A stretch of DNA of 64,000 nt. Origin: Eggerthellaceae bacterium (GTDB lineage: Bacteria; Actinomycetota; Coriobacteriia; Coriobacteriales; Eggerthellaceae). A program made the translations under genes and the position numbers. The notes under the pieces are model-generated. The model worked only from the letters and a program-made list of their open reading frames with translations, ran no database searches and was not told the origin of the DNA. This document shows, piece by piece, positions 1 through 10,270 of this stretch. The stretch lies in contig JAAVZC010000008.1 in the NCBI GenBank assembly GCA_022791455.1, forward strand, positions 62,001 through 126,000, read 5' to 3'. Each line of letters begins with the position of its first letter. Position 1 is the stretch's first letter.

Positions 1-1
1 G

Positions 2-1234
2 GTGGCCGCGTGCGCGTTCGGCTGCAGCATCGGCATCAACCGTGTGGTGGTGACCGGCTTCGATGGCTCGCTGGAAGGGGCGCCGCTCATCTCCATGGAG
101 TTTGCGCGCATGCCCTTCACCCTGACGGCGCTTGAGGCGGTGCGCGACGGCCGCATGAAGGGCGAGCCGGGCGCGGCCGACCCTGCCTACCTGCTTTCCC
201 TGGTGCACCCCACGGCCCAGGCGATCTCGCTTTCCGCCGCGGGAGACCTGGAGGCCATCGAGCCGCTGCCGGCGAACCTCTCCGTGCCCAACACCCCGCT
301 GGTGGACGACCAGCGCGAGCTGCCGGAGGAGCTGCAAGGCACCTTCCAGGCCACCCGCGCCTGCGAACTGGACGTCATTTCGCCGCAGGATCAGGACCTG
401 CTGGCCCGCTACCGCGCCATCATGGACGAGCGGGACGACTCGCTGCTTCTGGCGGCCGCGCAGCTGGAAGAGATCGTGGCCCAGACCAAGGAGAAAGACG
501 AAGCCGCGCTGGCGGCTGCGAGCGCGGCCTACGACAAGGGCAAGGTGAGCCTGCTCTACTGCGAGAACGTGTTCTGCCGCTTCCTCACCTCGCTGGTGGA
601 CCCGGATCCCACCCGCCGCTACTGCCGCATGGCCGACGTGGGCTTCGGCTCCCGCTCGGCGCTGGTGGACATCAACCGCGACATGGGGGACAACGACTCC
701 GCCGAGGCGCTGTGCAAGGAGATGCTGCAGCTGGCCCCCACCTCCACCGCACCCTACATGGACCTCATCAACACCTACGCCAACAAGGAAGATTACGCCG
801 CCGTGATCGAGGTGTGCCAGAAGGCGCTCGAATTCGCGATGGTGAAGTCCGACATCTCGCTGCTGTTCTACCGTTTGGGCTACGCGTTCTGGCAGACGAA
901 GCAGTACCTGCCGGCGCTGGCCGCCTATGAGCGCGTGCATCCGGACAGCCCGTTTGCCGGCGCCATGGAGAACGAGCGGGCCGGCGTGATTGCCGATATG
1001 GGCGGAAACGGCCCTGACGGAAACTTCGACGGCGCCGCGGTGCTGCGCATGGCGGGCATCCCGCTGCCGCCCACGGACACCGCCGAGCACCTGGTGGCAC
1101 TTGCGGCCATCCAGCTGTGCGACAAGGGCTTTTTGGCCGCCGCCGCTCCCGCCGCTACGGCGCTGGGCATGTTCCACCGCAACGACATCCTGGACGCCAC
1201 CGCCGCCAGCTTCAAAGCCTGGGTCGCGCAGTAA
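2..1234 (+). CDS. TPR-containing protein, probably 5'-truncated by window edge
   Basis: The open frame runs from the window edge to a TAA at 1232-1234, so the true start may lie upstream; the GTG at base 2 has no visible ribosome binding site. Residues about 210-320 show paired helices with small-residue packing positions of tetratricopeptide repeats (for example LVDINRDMGDNDSAEALCKE and YRLGYAFWQTKQYLPALAAY). A hydrophilic alpha-helical linker lies around residues 140-180. TPR modules mediate protein-protein contacts, but the partner cannot be read from the sequence. It is followed after 2 bases by the Sua5/TsaC gene, so the two are probably co-transcribed. No catalytic motif seen. Confidence 0.75.
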   Translation: MAACAFGCSIGINRVVVTGFDGSLEGAPLISMEFARMPFTLTALEAVRDGRMKGEPGAADPAYLLSLVHPTAQAISLSAAGDLEAIEPLPANLSVPNTPLVDDQRELPEELQGTFQATRACELDVISPQDQDLLARYRAIMDERDDSLLLAAAQLEEIVAQTKEKDEAALAAASAAYDKGKVSLLYCENVFCRFLTSLVDPDPTRRYCRMADVGFGSRSALVDINRDMGDNDSAEALCKEMLQLAPTSTAPYMDLINTYANKEDYAAVIEVCQKALEFAMVKSDISLLFYRLGYAFWQTKQYLPALAAYERVHPDSPFAGAMENERAGVIADMGGNGPDGNFDGAAVLRMAGIPLPPTDTAEHLVALAAIQLCDKGFLAAAAPAATALGMFHRNDILDATAASFKAWVAQ

Positions 1235-1236
1235 TC

Positions 1237-1815
1237 GTGCAGTCAGTCGACATCAACGAAGCGGTCGCGCTCCTGGAAGAGGGGCGCGCCGTTGTTTTCC
1301 CCACCGATACCGTCTTTGGCCTGGGGCTTTCCCCGCGCCACGCCGTCACGCCCCAGCTGCTCTACCAGCTGAAGGGTCGCGACGAGGGCAAGCCGGTGGC
1401 CTGGCTTGTGCCAAATGCGGAAGCGCTGGGGGAGTGGGGGAGCCGCGTGCCCGCCTACGCCTGGGACCTCGCCCGCGCCCACTGGCCCGGCGCGCTCACG
1501 CTTATCGTGGCCGCCGCCGATGTCGTACCCGCCGCCTATCGTTCCGCCGCCGGCACCATCGGCCTGCGCATGCCGGACTCGCCCGAAGCGCTCGCGCTCA
1601 TGGATGCCCTCGGCGGCCCTGTGGCCACCACCTCCGCGAACCTTTCCGGAGAGCCGGCCGTGAGCGACGCCGCCCAGCTGGACCCGCGCCTGCTGGAAAA
1701 CGCCCCCGTCTTCGTCCCCGTCTCCCGCTCGCAAGCAGGAAGCACCGCCTCCACGGTGGTGGACTGCACCGGTGAGGATCCTGTCGTCCTGCGCCAGGGC
1801 CCGGTGCACTTGTAA
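1237..1815 (+). CDS. tsaC: L-threonylcarbamoyladenylate synthase (Sua5/YciO/YrdC family)
   Basis: Makes threonylcarbamoyl-AMP from threonine, bicarbonate and ATP, the first step of the t6A modification at position 37 of ANN-decoding tRNAs. The YrdC fold signature is clear: an early FPTDTVFGLG motif, the LKGRDEGKPVAWLV segment (KxR family motif) and TTSANLSGEPAV near residue 130. At 192 residues it is the short YrdC/TsaC form without the Sua5 C-terminal domain. I chose the GTG at 1237, two bases after the stop of the TPR gene; a longer in-frame extension to 1117 would overlap that gene and is unlikely. Probably translationally coupled to its upstream neighbour; rpiB follows 40 bases later. Confidence 0.9.
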   Translation: MQSVDINEAVALLEEGRAVVFPTDTVFGLGLSPRHAVTPQLLYQLKGRDEGKPVAWLVPNAEALGEWGSRVPAYAWDLARAHWPGALTLIVAAADVVPAAYRSAAGTIGLRMPDSPEALALMDALGGPVATTSANLSGEPAVSDAAQLDPRLLENAPVFVPVSRSQAGSTASTVVDCTGEDPVVLRQGPVHL

Positions 1816-1855
1816 TACAATACCGCCAATATATTTCTCGCTGAAAGGAAGCCTT

Positions 1856-2296
1856 ATGCGCATCAGCATTGCCAGCGACCACGCCGGGTTCGACCAGAAA
1901 CAGGCGCTCGCCGCCTACTTGGCCGACAAGGGCTACGCCGTGACCGACCGCGGCCCCGAAAACGACGACCGCGTGGACTACCCGGACTTCGCCGAACTGG
2001 TGGCCGAAGATGTGGCCGCCGGTCGCGCCGACTTCGGCGTGCTGGTGTGCGGCACGGGCATCGGCATGGCCATCGCCGCCAACAAGGTGCACGGCATTCG
2101 CGCCGTGAACGTGGTGACCCCGCAGTTCGCCCAGCTTTCCCGCGAGCACAACAACGCCAACATCGTCACCGTTTCCGGCCGTTTCGTTCCAGTGGAAGAG
2201 AACGAGGCCATCCTGGACGCCTTCCTCACCACCGATTTCGCCGGCGGCCGCCACACCGGCCGTGTGGAAAAGATCATGGCGCTGGAGGAGAAGTAA
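1856..2296 (+). CDS. rpiB: Ribose-5-phosphate isomerase B
   Basis: Interconverts ribose 5-phosphate and ribulose 5-phosphate in the non-oxidative pentose phosphate pathway. The 146-residue protein has the RpiB/LacAB fold: N-terminal SDHAGF, then the catalytic-cysteine loop FGVLVCGTGIGMAIAANK and the HNNANI motif that holds the sugar phosphate. The ATG at 1856 is preceded by GAAAGGA at a normal distance; the open frame continues upstream but without a ribosome binding site. Its stop is immediately followed by the start of the dCMP deaminase gene, so the pair is one transcription unit. Length matches the family. Confidence 0.95.
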   Translation: MRISIASDHAGFDQKQALAAYLADKGYAVTDRGPENDDRVDYPDFAELVAEDVAAGRADFGVLVCGTGIGMAIAANKVHGIRAVNVVTPQFAQLSREHNNANIVTVSGRFVPVEENEAILDAFLTTDFAGGRHTGRVEKIMALEEK

Positions 2297-2776
2297 ATGG
2301 CCGAAGCAACCGCCACCCCCCGACCCGATGAGCGCCCCAGCTGGGATGAGTACTTCATGATGCTGGCCGAAGAGGTGGCCACCCGCACCACCTGCCTGCG
2401 CCGCGGCGTGGGGGCGGTCATCGTGAAGGACCGCCGTATCCTGGCCACGGGCTACAACGGCGTGCCCACCGGCTGCGCCCATTGCTCGGAAACCGGTTGC
2501 CTGCGCGAGCAGCTGGGCGTGCCTTCCGGCCAGCGCCACGAGATCTGCCGCGGCCTGCATGCCGAGCAGAACGCCATCATCCAGGCGGCCCGCTACGGCA
2601 TCAACATCGACGGCGCCACCATATATGTAAACACCCAGCCCTGCGTGGTGTGCGCGAAGATGCTCATCAACGCCGGCATCAAGGAGATCGTCTACAAGAA
2701 CCCCTACCCGGACGAGCTGTCCGGCCAGATGCTCGCCGAAACCGACATCCTCGTGCGCGAGTACCTCCCTCAGTAG
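2297..2776 (+). CDS. Deoxycytidylate (dCMP) deaminase, ComEB-like
   Basis: Zinc-dependent deaminase converting dCMP to dUMP, feeding dTMP synthesis. Of the 159 residues, the zinc site is read directly: HAEQNAI (His ligand plus the catalytic Glu) and [10 protein letters not shown] (two Cys ligands). The upstream [12 protein letters not shown] motif is characteristic of the dCMP deaminase/ComEB branch rather than of cytidine deaminase or tRNA adenosine deaminase. The ATG abuts the rpiB stop directly and the rpiB end (GGAGGAGAAG) doubles as its ribosome binding site. A terminator follows at 2831, closing the operon. Confidence 0.9.
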   Translation: MAEATATPRPDERPSWDEYFMMLAEEVATRTTCLRRGVGAVIVKDRRILATGYNGVPTGCAHCSETGCLREQLGVPSGQRHEICRGLHAEQNAIIQAARYGINIDGATIYVNTQPCVVCAKMLINAGIKEIVYKNPYPDELSGQMLAETDILVREYLPQ

Positions 2777-2830
2777 CGTTTCCCCAACAGGTTGCGGTGC
2801 CCAAGTGCCGCTCGCCCCATCTATTGCTTA

Positions 2831-2860
2831 AAAAGCGGTGTCCTAGGCGCCGCTTTTCTA
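2831..2860 (+). terminator. Intrinsic terminator after the rpiB-dCMP deaminase operon
   Basis: The inverted repeat AAAAGCGG (2831-2838) and CCGCTTTT (2850-2857) can be extended by a further two pairs into the loop and ends in a T tract. The flanking A and T runs allow it to work in both directions, but only the + strand has genes ending here. Confidence 0.75.
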
Positions 2861-2940
2861 TTTCAGGCTAGAATAAAACCGTTTGAAATGGGCTTGAATG
2901 GGAAACAAGCGCAAAAGGGAAACGAAGAGAGAGAAGGCGA

Positions 2941-3225
2941 ATGGTTCCGGCCATCATCATCGGCTTCATCGTTGGGATTGTGGGGTTTGCCCCCTTGCTC
3001 GGCGCGTTGGCGTTGGTGAAGCGGACCCCCAGCCAAGGGCTGGGCGGCTCGGTGTTCTGGCTGCTTTTGGCTCTCGTGGTCTCGTTCGTGCTCCTGGTAG
3101 TGGCGGTTTTCATCGCCATCTCCATCAGCAAGGACTTCGGCCTGCCCTTCCTTTTCGCAGAGGCCTTGGGCCTTTCCCTCACCGCCATCGGCTTCGGCGT
3201 GTGGCGCTTGCTCCATAATCGCTAA
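2941..3225 (+). CDS. Small three-helix membrane protein preceding atpB (AtpI-like position)
   Basis: A 94-residue, strongly hydrophobic protein with three predicted membrane segments (about residues 3-26, 38-62 and 68-88) and a short basic C-terminus. The ATG is preceded by the purine-rich GAGAGAGAAGG. It sits 17 bases upstream of atpB, where many bacteria encode AtpI, the small helper for assembling the c-ring. No sequence motif of classical AtpI can be recognised, so the role is inferred from position and topology only. It could also be an unrelated small membrane protein. Confidence 0.7.
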   Translation: MVPAIIIGFIVGIVGFAPLLGALALVKRTPSQGLGGSVFWLLLALVVSFVLLVVAVFIAISISKDFGLPFLFAEALGLSLTAIGFGVWRLLHNR

Positions 3226-3242
3226 GGAAAGGGTAGGGTTTC

Positions 3243-4025
3243 GTGGACGCTCTGGAAATGCTCACTGAACACGCGGCGGAATTGCAGCTGTCGTTCAACC
3301 CCCACATCGTGCTGGGGAATTCCACAATCGGCTTGACGCAGTACACCTTCTACATGGTTCTCGTGTGGATCATCGTAGCGCTCATCGTGTGCCTGGTGGC
3401 CAAGCGACTCACCCTCATCCCCTCGAATAAATTCATCAACACGGTGGAGTACGGCTACCAGTTCGTCCGCAACGACATCGGCGAGGGCGTCATCGGCCAC
3501 GGCTTCAAGAAGCACGTGCCCTTCCTGGCCACGCTGTTCTTCTTCATCCTGGTGGCCAACTTCGTGGGCCTCATCCCCGGTGCCGGCGCCGCCACGGGCG
3601 CCATCTCGGTTACCTGGGCGCTGGCCACCATCTCGTTCGTCTACTTCAACTACTGGGGCATCAAGGCCCACGGCGGCTTGGGCTACATCAAGTCCATCGC
3701 CCCCTCCGGTCTGCCGGCTCCCATGGTGCCCATCATCTGGATCTTCGAGTTCATCTCGCTGGTGCTGCGCTGGCTCACCCTGGCCGTCCGTCTTTACGGC
3801 AACATGTTCGCCGGCCACATGGTGCTCGGCATCTTCGCGCTGGCCACCTCCATCTTCGTGAACGTGGGCATCCAGATGGCCAGCCCCATGGCGGCGCTGT
3901 CCATCGGCTGGTTCGCCCTGCTGTTCATCATGTATGCGCTGGAGTGCCTGGTGGCCTTCATTCAGGCCTACGTGTTCACCGTGCTCTCCGCCGTGTACGT
4001 GTCCCTTGCCACCTCTTCCCACTAA
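3243..4025 (+). CDS. atpB: F1Fo ATP synthase subunit a
   Basis: Membrane subunit that forms the two half-channels for ions at the rotor-stator interface. 260 residues with five to six hydrophobic segments. The essential stator arginine lies in the conserved helix LAVRLYGNMFAGH, and the adjacent Asn and His match other subunit a proteins. Translation starts at a GTG (3243) behind GGGTAGGG; no ATG is available near the N-terminus. It is the first structural gene of the operon and is followed by a 133-base intercistronic gap with two hairpins before atpE. Confidence 0.95.
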   Translation: MDALEMLTEHAAELQLSFNPHIVLGNSTIGLTQYTFYMVLVWIIVALIVCLVAKRLTLIPSNKFINTVEYGYQFVRNDIGEGVIGHGFKKHVPFLATLFFFILVANFVGLIPGAGAATGAISVTWALATISFVYFNYWGIKAHGGLGYIKSIAPSGLPAPMVPIIWIFEFISLVLRWLTLAVRLYGNMFAGHMVLGIFALATSIFVNVGIQMASPMAALSIGWFALLFIMYALECLVAFIQAYVFTVLSAVYVSLATSSH

Positions 4026-4037
4026 GAGGCTCGGCTC

Positions 4038-4099
4038 GCCCCGCACCGGGGCACCTTTCCAGTTTGGGTTTATCCGGCCACGGGACAGAAGATGGCCGG
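4038..4099 (+). other. Two intercistronic hairpins between atpB and atpE
   Basis: GCCCCG/CGGGGC (4038-4052) and CCGGCCA/TGGCCGG (4074-4099) can form stem-loops in the mRNA just upstream of atpE, with no T tract. The c subunit is needed in many copies per complex, so an mRNA-processing or stabilising role for the downstream segment is plausible; that role is inference. Confidence 0.5.
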
Positions 4100-4158
4100 T
4101 TGACCGTAGTATCCATGTTTTTGAGAAACAGGCTCAGAAACGGTAAAAGGAGGAAGTA

Positions 4159-4377
4159 ATGGATCTCACTATTGTTCTGTCTGCCATGAAGGTCATCGGC
4201 TACGGCCTTGGCACTCTTGGCCCCGGTCTCGGCATCGGCATCGCCTGCTATGGCTGCTGCGTCGGTTCCGCCCGTCAGCCGGAAATCGCCGGCCGTCTGT
4301 TCACCAACTTCATCATTGGTGCCGCTCTCGCCGAGGCTCTGGCCCTCATCGGCTTCGTTGTGGCGATGATCTCCTAA
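4159..4377 (+). CDS. atpE: F1Fo ATP synthase subunit c
   Basis: Hairpin proteolipid of the rotor ring, 72 residues: two hydrophobic helices joined by the polar loop ARQPE (residues 38-42). The ion-binding carboxylate is Glu59 in AALAEAL. Aligned on the ARQPE loop with the sodium-dependent Ilyobacter c subunit, the sodium ligands Gln32, Val63 and Ser66 correspond here to Ile26, Leu57 and Ala60. The ring should therefore bind protons rather than sodium. A strong AGGAGG lies 5 to 6 bases before the ATG, fitting high expression. Three cysteines in helix 1 (30, 33, 34) are a minor peculiarity. Confidence 0.96.
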   Translation: MDLTIVLSAMKVIGYGLGTLGPGLGIGIACYGCCVGSARQPEIAGRLFTNFIIGAALAEALALIGFVVAMIS

Positions 4378-4431
4378 CTCTGGTCATTTCGGTTATATCC
4401 ATTGCCGGAAAGGCTAGAAGGAGGTAAGCAC

Positions 4432-5043
4432 GTGAAAACAAGAGCGAAACTGGCAAGCGCTGTCGCGGCAGGTACCGCGGCTGTGAGCGCCTTGTCCCCT
4501 GCGCTCGCGTTCGCGGTCGACGTTGAAGACAACGGCGGCGGGATTGGTCAAATCCTTCCCGACATGCTGGAATTCATTCCCATGCTGGTTGCCTTCATCC
4601 TCCTCTGGGTTGTTCTTGCGAAGTTCGGCTGGCCCATGTTCAATGGCATGCTGGAGAAGCGCGAGAACAGCATTCGGGAAGCCCTGAAGAAATCCGAGGA
4701 AGCTCAGATCGAGAGCGAACGTGTGCTGGCGGAGTACAAGAAGCAGCTGGCCGACGCGAAGGCTCAGTCTGCCGACATCGTTGCCCAGGCGCGTGCCGCC
4801 GGCGAAGCGGTGAAGGCTGACATCACTGCGAAGGCCCAGGCCGAGGCAGCTGACATGATCGCCAAGGCCAAGGGCGCTATTGAAGCGGAGAAGAAGGCCG
4901 CCATCGCCGAGCTGCAGACGTCCGTTGCCGACACGTCGGTTGCGGTTGCTGCTCGCCTGATTGGCGACGATCTGTCCGCCGACGAGCACCGCAAGATCAT
5001 CGAGCGCTACGTGGCAGAGGCAGGTAGTTTCAATGCCAACTAA
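4432..5043 (+). CDS. atpF: F1Fo ATP synthase subunit b with signal-like N-terminus
   Basis: Peripheral stalk subunit that links subunit a to F1. The 203-residue product starts at GTG 4432, with AAGGAGG eight bases upstream; the frame is open further upstream but lacks such a site. Residues 1-26 look like a signal peptide (KTRAK, a hydrophobic run, then ALAFA), followed by a short polar stretch, the real membrane anchor at about 42-64, and a long Ala/Lys/Glu coiled-coil stalk. The extra N-terminal segment is absent from classical AtpF and implies a cleaved or doubly spanning b subunit. It overlaps atpH by 11 bases. Confidence 0.92.
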   Translation: MKTRAKLASAVAAGTAAVSALSPALAFAVDVEDNGGGIGQILPDMLEFIPMLVAFILLWVVLAKFGWPMFNGMLEKRENSIREALKKSEEAQIESERVLAEYKKQLADAKAQSADIVAQARAAGEAVKADITAKAQAEAADMIAKAKGAIEAEKKAAIAELQTSVADTSVAVAARLIGDDLSADEHRKIIERYVAEAGSFNAN

Positions 5044-5611
5044 TCGTCTTGTCGAAGAAAGCCAGGTCAAAACCTACGGCAGCGTCATGTTCGACGCCGC
5101 TTTGGCCACTGGCGGGCAGGACGAAGTCCTCGAGGTGCGCGATCAGATGGAGCAGATTCTGACCATCATGCGCTCCGATATGGATCTGGCCATGGCATTG
5201 GCCAATCCCGACTACACCCCCGAGCAGCGCAAGGCGCTGGCGGAAGGCGTGTTCGCCTCCTGCTCGCCCGCGCTTCGGGTTGTGCTGGCTGTCATGGCCG
5301 AGCGCGGTGACGCCCCGCTGCTGAAGCGGGTCTACGAAGCCTACAACCAGCAGCTGGAAGAGCAGCTGGGGTTGTGCGTCGTGGACGTCACCACGGTTGT
5401 GTCCCTCGATGACAACCTGCGCCACATTATTTCAAGCAAAGCCGAGTCCGACTTGGGCAAGAAGGTGGTTCTGCGCGAACACATCGACAAGTCCATCTTG
5501 GGCGGCATCATTATGAGCACCAACGGCAAGCGTATCGACGCCAGCATGAAGACTCAGCTGGTTCACGCTCGCACCGTGCTCTGCGACACATCTGATGGAG
5601 GTGAATGCTAG
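5033..5611 (+). CDS. atpH: F1Fo ATP synthase subunit delta
   Basis: Joins the top of F1 to the b-stalk. 192 residues, the usual length for the family, with an N-terminal helical bundle (to about residue 110) and the conserved C-terminal region ending [17 protein letters not shown]. The start is the ATG at 5033 inside the atpF 3' end; the frame stays open upstream but that part is the atpF reading region. The 11-base overlap with atpF and the TAGTG overlap with atpA point to translational coupling. Confidence 0.93.
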   Translation: MPTNRLVEESQVKTYGSVMFDAALATGGQDEVLEVRDQMEQILTIMRSDMDLAMALANPDYTPEQRKALAEGVFASCSPALRVVLAVMAERGDAPLLKRVYEAYNQQLEEQLGLCVVDVTTVVSLDDNLRHIISSKAESDLGKKVVLREHIDKSILGGIIMSTNGKRIDASMKTQLVHARTVLCDTSDGGEC

Positions 5612-7176
5612 TGACTGAGATCACCGCTCAATCCATTGACGAAGCGCTGCGCAAGCAGCTGGATGCGCTCAATGTATCTGTGGAGTCCCGCGAAGTGGGC
5701 ACGGTTATCCAGGTGGGCGACGGTATTGCCCGCGTGGACGGCCTGCGCGACTGCATGGCCGGCGAGCTTCTGGAATTCCTCGGCGAAGGTGGCAAGACCG
5801 TTTACGGCCTGGCCCAGAACCTCGAGGAAGACGAAGTGGGCGCCGTACTGCTGGGTGACGTCACCGCAATCAAGGAAAACGACCAGGTGCGCACCACCGG
5901 TCGTATCGTGGAAGTTCCCGCGGGCAAGGGCCTTCTGGGCCGCGTTGTGAACCCGCTGGGCATGCCCATCGACGGCAAGGGCCCCATTACGCCGGAAGGC
6001 TATCGCCCCGTTGAGTTCAAGGCTCCGGGCGTTATCTCCCGCCAGCCGGTTAACGAGCCCATGCAGACGGGTATTCTGGCCATCGACTCGATGATCCCGA
6101 TTGGCCGCGGCCAGCGCGAGCTCATCATCGGCGACCGCCAGACCGGCAAGACCGCTATCGCGGTTGACGCCATCATCAACCAAAAAGACACCGACATGAT
6201 CTGCATCTACGTCGCCATCGGCCAGAAGGCCTCCACGGTGGCTCAGGTTGTGGAGACGCTCGAGCGTCACGGTGCCATGAAGAACACCATCGTCGTGTGC
6301 GCGACCGCATCCGACTCCGCGCCTTTGCAGTACATCGCCCCCATGGCCGGTGCCGCTATGGGCGAGTTCTTCATCTACAACGGCGAAGACGGCAAGCCCG
6401 CTTCCGCCGACAACCCGGGTCGCGCGGTGCTGGCCGTGTACGACGACCTGTCCAAGCAGGCCGTTGCTTACCGCCAGATGTCGCTGACCCTGCGCCGCCC
6501 GCCCGGACGCGAGGCGTACCCCGGCGACGTGTTCTACCTGCATTCCCGCCTGCTGGAGCGCGCGGTGAAGATGTCGGACGCCAACGGTGGCGGCTCCATG
6601 ACGGCTCTGCCCATCATCGAGACCCAGGCCGGCGACGTGTCCGCCTACATCCCCACCAACGTGATCTCCATCACCGACGGCCAGATCTTCCTGCAGACCG
6701 ACCTGTTCTTCCAGGGCCAGCGCCCTGCTGTTGACGTGGGCATTTCCGTGTCCCGTGTAGGCGGCTCCGCGCAGATCAAGGCTATGAAGCAGGTGGCCGG
6801 CTCTTTGCGTCTGGACCTGGCGTCCTACCGCGAGCTGCAGGCGTTCACCCAGTTCGGTTCCGACCTCGACAAGGCCACCCAGGATCAGCTGACCCGCGGT
6901 GCCCACATGACCGAGCTGCTGAAGCAGGGCCGCTACAACCCGATGCCGGTGGCCGAGCAGGTCATCGCCATCTTCGCCGGCAACCAGGGCTTCCTGGACA
7001 GCCTGCCTCTGAACGACGTCGTGCGCTTCCGCACCGAGCTTCTCGACTACATCCGCTCCACCAAGAGCGAGATCATCGAGAAGATCAACACGGAGAAGAA
7101 GCTCACCGACGAGATTCAGGCCGAGCTGAAGGCCGCCATCGAGTCGTTCAAGCACACGTTTGCCGAGACGGCTTAA
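5611..7176 (+). CDS. atpA: F1Fo ATP synthase subunit alpha
   Basis: Non-catalytic nucleotide-binding subunit of the F1 hexamer, 521 residues. The P-loop GDRQTGKT lies near residue 170 and the alpha signature ([17 protein letters not shown]) near 370. An ATG at 5605 is in frame but lies directly against the GGAGGTGA ribosome binding site, so I chose the GTG at 5611, whose G is shared with the atpH TAG and whose spacing is normal. It is the third overlapping junction in a row in this operon. Confidence 0.96.
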   Translation: MTEITAQSIDEALRKQLDALNVSVESREVGTVIQVGDGIARVDGLRDCMAGELLEFLGEGGKTVYGLAQNLEEDEVGAVLLGDVTAIKENDQVRTTGRIVEVPAGKGLLGRVVNPLGMPIDGKGPITPEGYRPVEFKAPGVISRQPVNEPMQTGILAIDSMIPIGRGQRELIIGDRQTGKTAIAVDAIINQKDTDMICIYVAIGQKASTVAQVVETLERHGAMKNTIVVCATASDSAPLQYIAPMAGAAMGEFFIYNGEDGKPASADNPGRAVLAVYDDLSKQAVAYRQMSLTLRRPPGREAYPGDVFYLHSRLLERAVKMSDANGGGSMTALPIIETQAGDVSAYIPTNVISITDGQIFLQTDLFFQGQRPAVDVGISVSRVGGSAQIKAMKQVAGSLRLDLASYRELQAFTQFGSDLDKATQDQLTRGAHMTELLKQGRYNPMPVAEQVIAIFAGNQGFLDSLPLNDVVRFRTELLDYIRSTKSEIIEKINTEKKLTDEIQAELKAAIESFKHTFAETA

Positions 7177-7188
7177 GGCAGGTAGCTC

Positions 7189-8118
7189 ATGCCCAACCTT
7201 CACGATATCGAACGGCGAATCAGCTCCGTCTCCTCGACGAAGCAGATTACGCGCACCATGGAGATGGTTGCGGCCGCTAAGATCCGTCGCGCGTCCGACC
7301 GCGTGTCCAACGCCCTTCCCTGGGCCATGGCCGTGTCGGACATGATGCAGACCACCGCCAAGCACGCCCCCATCGACATCGAGCCTCTGCTGCAGACGCA
7401 CGATGCGGTGAAGAAAGTGCTCGTGGTGGTGCTGGCATCCGACCGCGGTCTTGCCGGCGGCTTCAACTCCAACGTGCTGCGCTACGCCGAGAAAATTATC
7501 CGGGAGAAGGAACGCGCGGGCATCGAAGTTGAGGTTGTTGCGTGTGGTAAGAAGGCCATCGGGTACTTCAACTACCGCAACATCAAGCCTGTGATGGAGT
7601 TTCAAGATCTGTCCGCCGACCCCACCTTCGGGGAAGCGGCCCAGATTGCCCAGTACGTGGCCGAGAACTACGCGGCCATGAACCTCGACGAGGTGTTTCT
7701 GGTGTACAACCACGCCAAGAACGCCGCCGAGCAGACGCTGGTGGAGCAGCAGGTGCTGCCCATCGACGAGAAGGGCTATGAGGAACTCCTGGGACTGAAG
7801 CCGCGGGAGGAGGACATCTTCAAGCAATGGCGCGAGAAGGATCTGTCCAAGCTTCCGGGCGACGTTGATTTCGAGCCTGAGCCCGGTAAGGTTATGAACT
7901 ACCTTATGACGGCATACCTGCGCAACGCTTTCTACTATGCGCTGCTGGATTCGGCAGCGGGCGAGCAGGGTGCTCGACGTAACGCGATGAAGTCGGCTAC
8001 CGACAACGCGAACGAAATGGTCTCGACGCTGACGCGCGTGTACAACCGCGTGCGCCAAGGTGCCATCACCACTGAGATCACCGAGATCGTTGGCGGCGCC
8101 GCAGCTTTGGAGGAATAA
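7189..8118 (+). CDS. atpG: F1Fo ATP synthase subunit gamma
   Basis: Central rotor shaft of F1. 309 residues, with the family's long N-terminal helix (IERRISSVSSTKQITRTMEM) and the matching C-terminal helix (TDNANEMVSTLTRVYNRVRQ) that form the coiled shaft, around a Rossmann-like middle that begins VLVVVLASDRGLAGGFN. A middle insertion around residues 205-225 makes it slightly longer than the E. coli protein (287). It starts 12 bases after atpA and its stop directly abuts the atpD start. Confidence 0.95.
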   Translation: MPNLHDIERRISSVSSTKQITRTMEMVAAAKIRRASDRVSNALPWAMAVSDMMQTTAKHAPIDIEPLLQTHDAVKKVLVVVLASDRGLAGGFNSNVLRYAEKIIREKERAGIEVEVVACGKKAIGYFNYRNIKPVMEFQDLSADPTFGEAAQIAQYVAENYAAMNLDEVFLVYNHAKNAAEQTLVEQQVLPIDEKGYEELLGLKPREEDIFKQWREKDLSKLPGDVDFEPEPGKVMNYLMTAYLRNAFYYALLDSAAGEQGARRNAMKSATDNANEMVSTLTRVYNRVRQGAITTEITEIVGGAAALEE

Positions 8119-9563
<1,445 letters not shown>

Positions 9564-9564
<1 letters not shown>

Positions 9565-9989
9565 TGCCTCAGATGCTGTGCACGCTGGCCATCCCGACCC
9601 ACGAGCTGTATTCCGGGGCCGCAACCTATGTCCAAATTCCGGGCGAGGACGGCAGCTTCGGCGTGTGCCCCGGTCACGAGATGCTGCTGACCACCACCTC
9701 TAAGGGACTGGTCACGATTCAAGTGGACGAAGCGGGCAACGACAAGCGCGAGTTTCTGGTCTACGATGGCGCAGCAGAAGTCTTCAACGACAAGGTGACC
9801 ATCCTGGCCCGTTTCGGCCGGGCGGTCGAGGACATCAACGCCGATGAGATCCGCGAAAAGGAGCAGGCCATTCGCGATGCTATCAAGGCGGCCGAAGGCA
9901 ACGAGGAAGAACAGCGCAGAATTGCGACTGAGAACTACGAGCAACGGCTCGACTGGTACGCATTCCAGCTGGCCTACATCGGCAAGTAA
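9564..9989 (+). CDS. atpC: F1Fo ATP synthase subunit epsilon
   Basis: Rotor foot and intrinsic inhibitor of F1, 141 residues: N-terminal ten-stranded barrel (PTHELYSGAATYVQIPG, then FGVCPGHEMLLTT) and a C-terminal helical hairpin (about residues 92-130). The start ATG shares its A with the atpD TAA (TAATG). It is the last gene of the ATP synthase operon and is followed by a strong terminator. Confidence 0.94.
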
Positions 9990-10017
9990 CGTTACTTCTT
10001 TAACGTTGAGCCTGTTT

Positions 10018-10047
10018 AAAAGGGGCGTCCCACGGGGCGCCCCTTTT
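10018..10047 (+). terminator. Intrinsic terminator of the ATP synthase operon
   Basis: A perfect 10-base inverted repeat, AAAAGGGGCG (10018-10027) and CGCCCCTTTT (10038-10047), with the T tract inside the 3' arm. It lies 28 bases after the atpC stop. Confidence 0.85.
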
Positions 10048-10054
10048 GCGTGCG

Positions 10055-10245
10055 CGGGAGCGTTGGGATGCCGCGGGGTGCAGGGATGCCGGCAGGCTAC
10101 AGGGATGCAGGGAGACGGCGGGGTGCAGGGAGACCGCGGGGTGCAGGGATGCTGCGGGGAAGCGGGGATACTGCATGCCGCAGGGACGATACGGGGCTGC
10201 GGGACGCTGCGGGGATGCAGGGATGCTGGAGGATGACTGCGAACG
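10055..10245 (+). repeat. Degenerate G-rich short tandem repeats
   Basis: About 190 bases built from variants of a 9-mer close to GCAGGGATG, including three copies of GCGGGGTGCAGGGA at 10073, 10118 and 10136 (offsets 45 and 18, multiples of 9). All three frames read as G/R/A-rich peptide with no ribosome binding site, so I treat it as non-coding. The runs of G on one strand could form quadruplex structures. Confidence 0.65.
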
Positions 10246-10270
10246 GAATTTCAGCCGCTCAAAACCGCCG

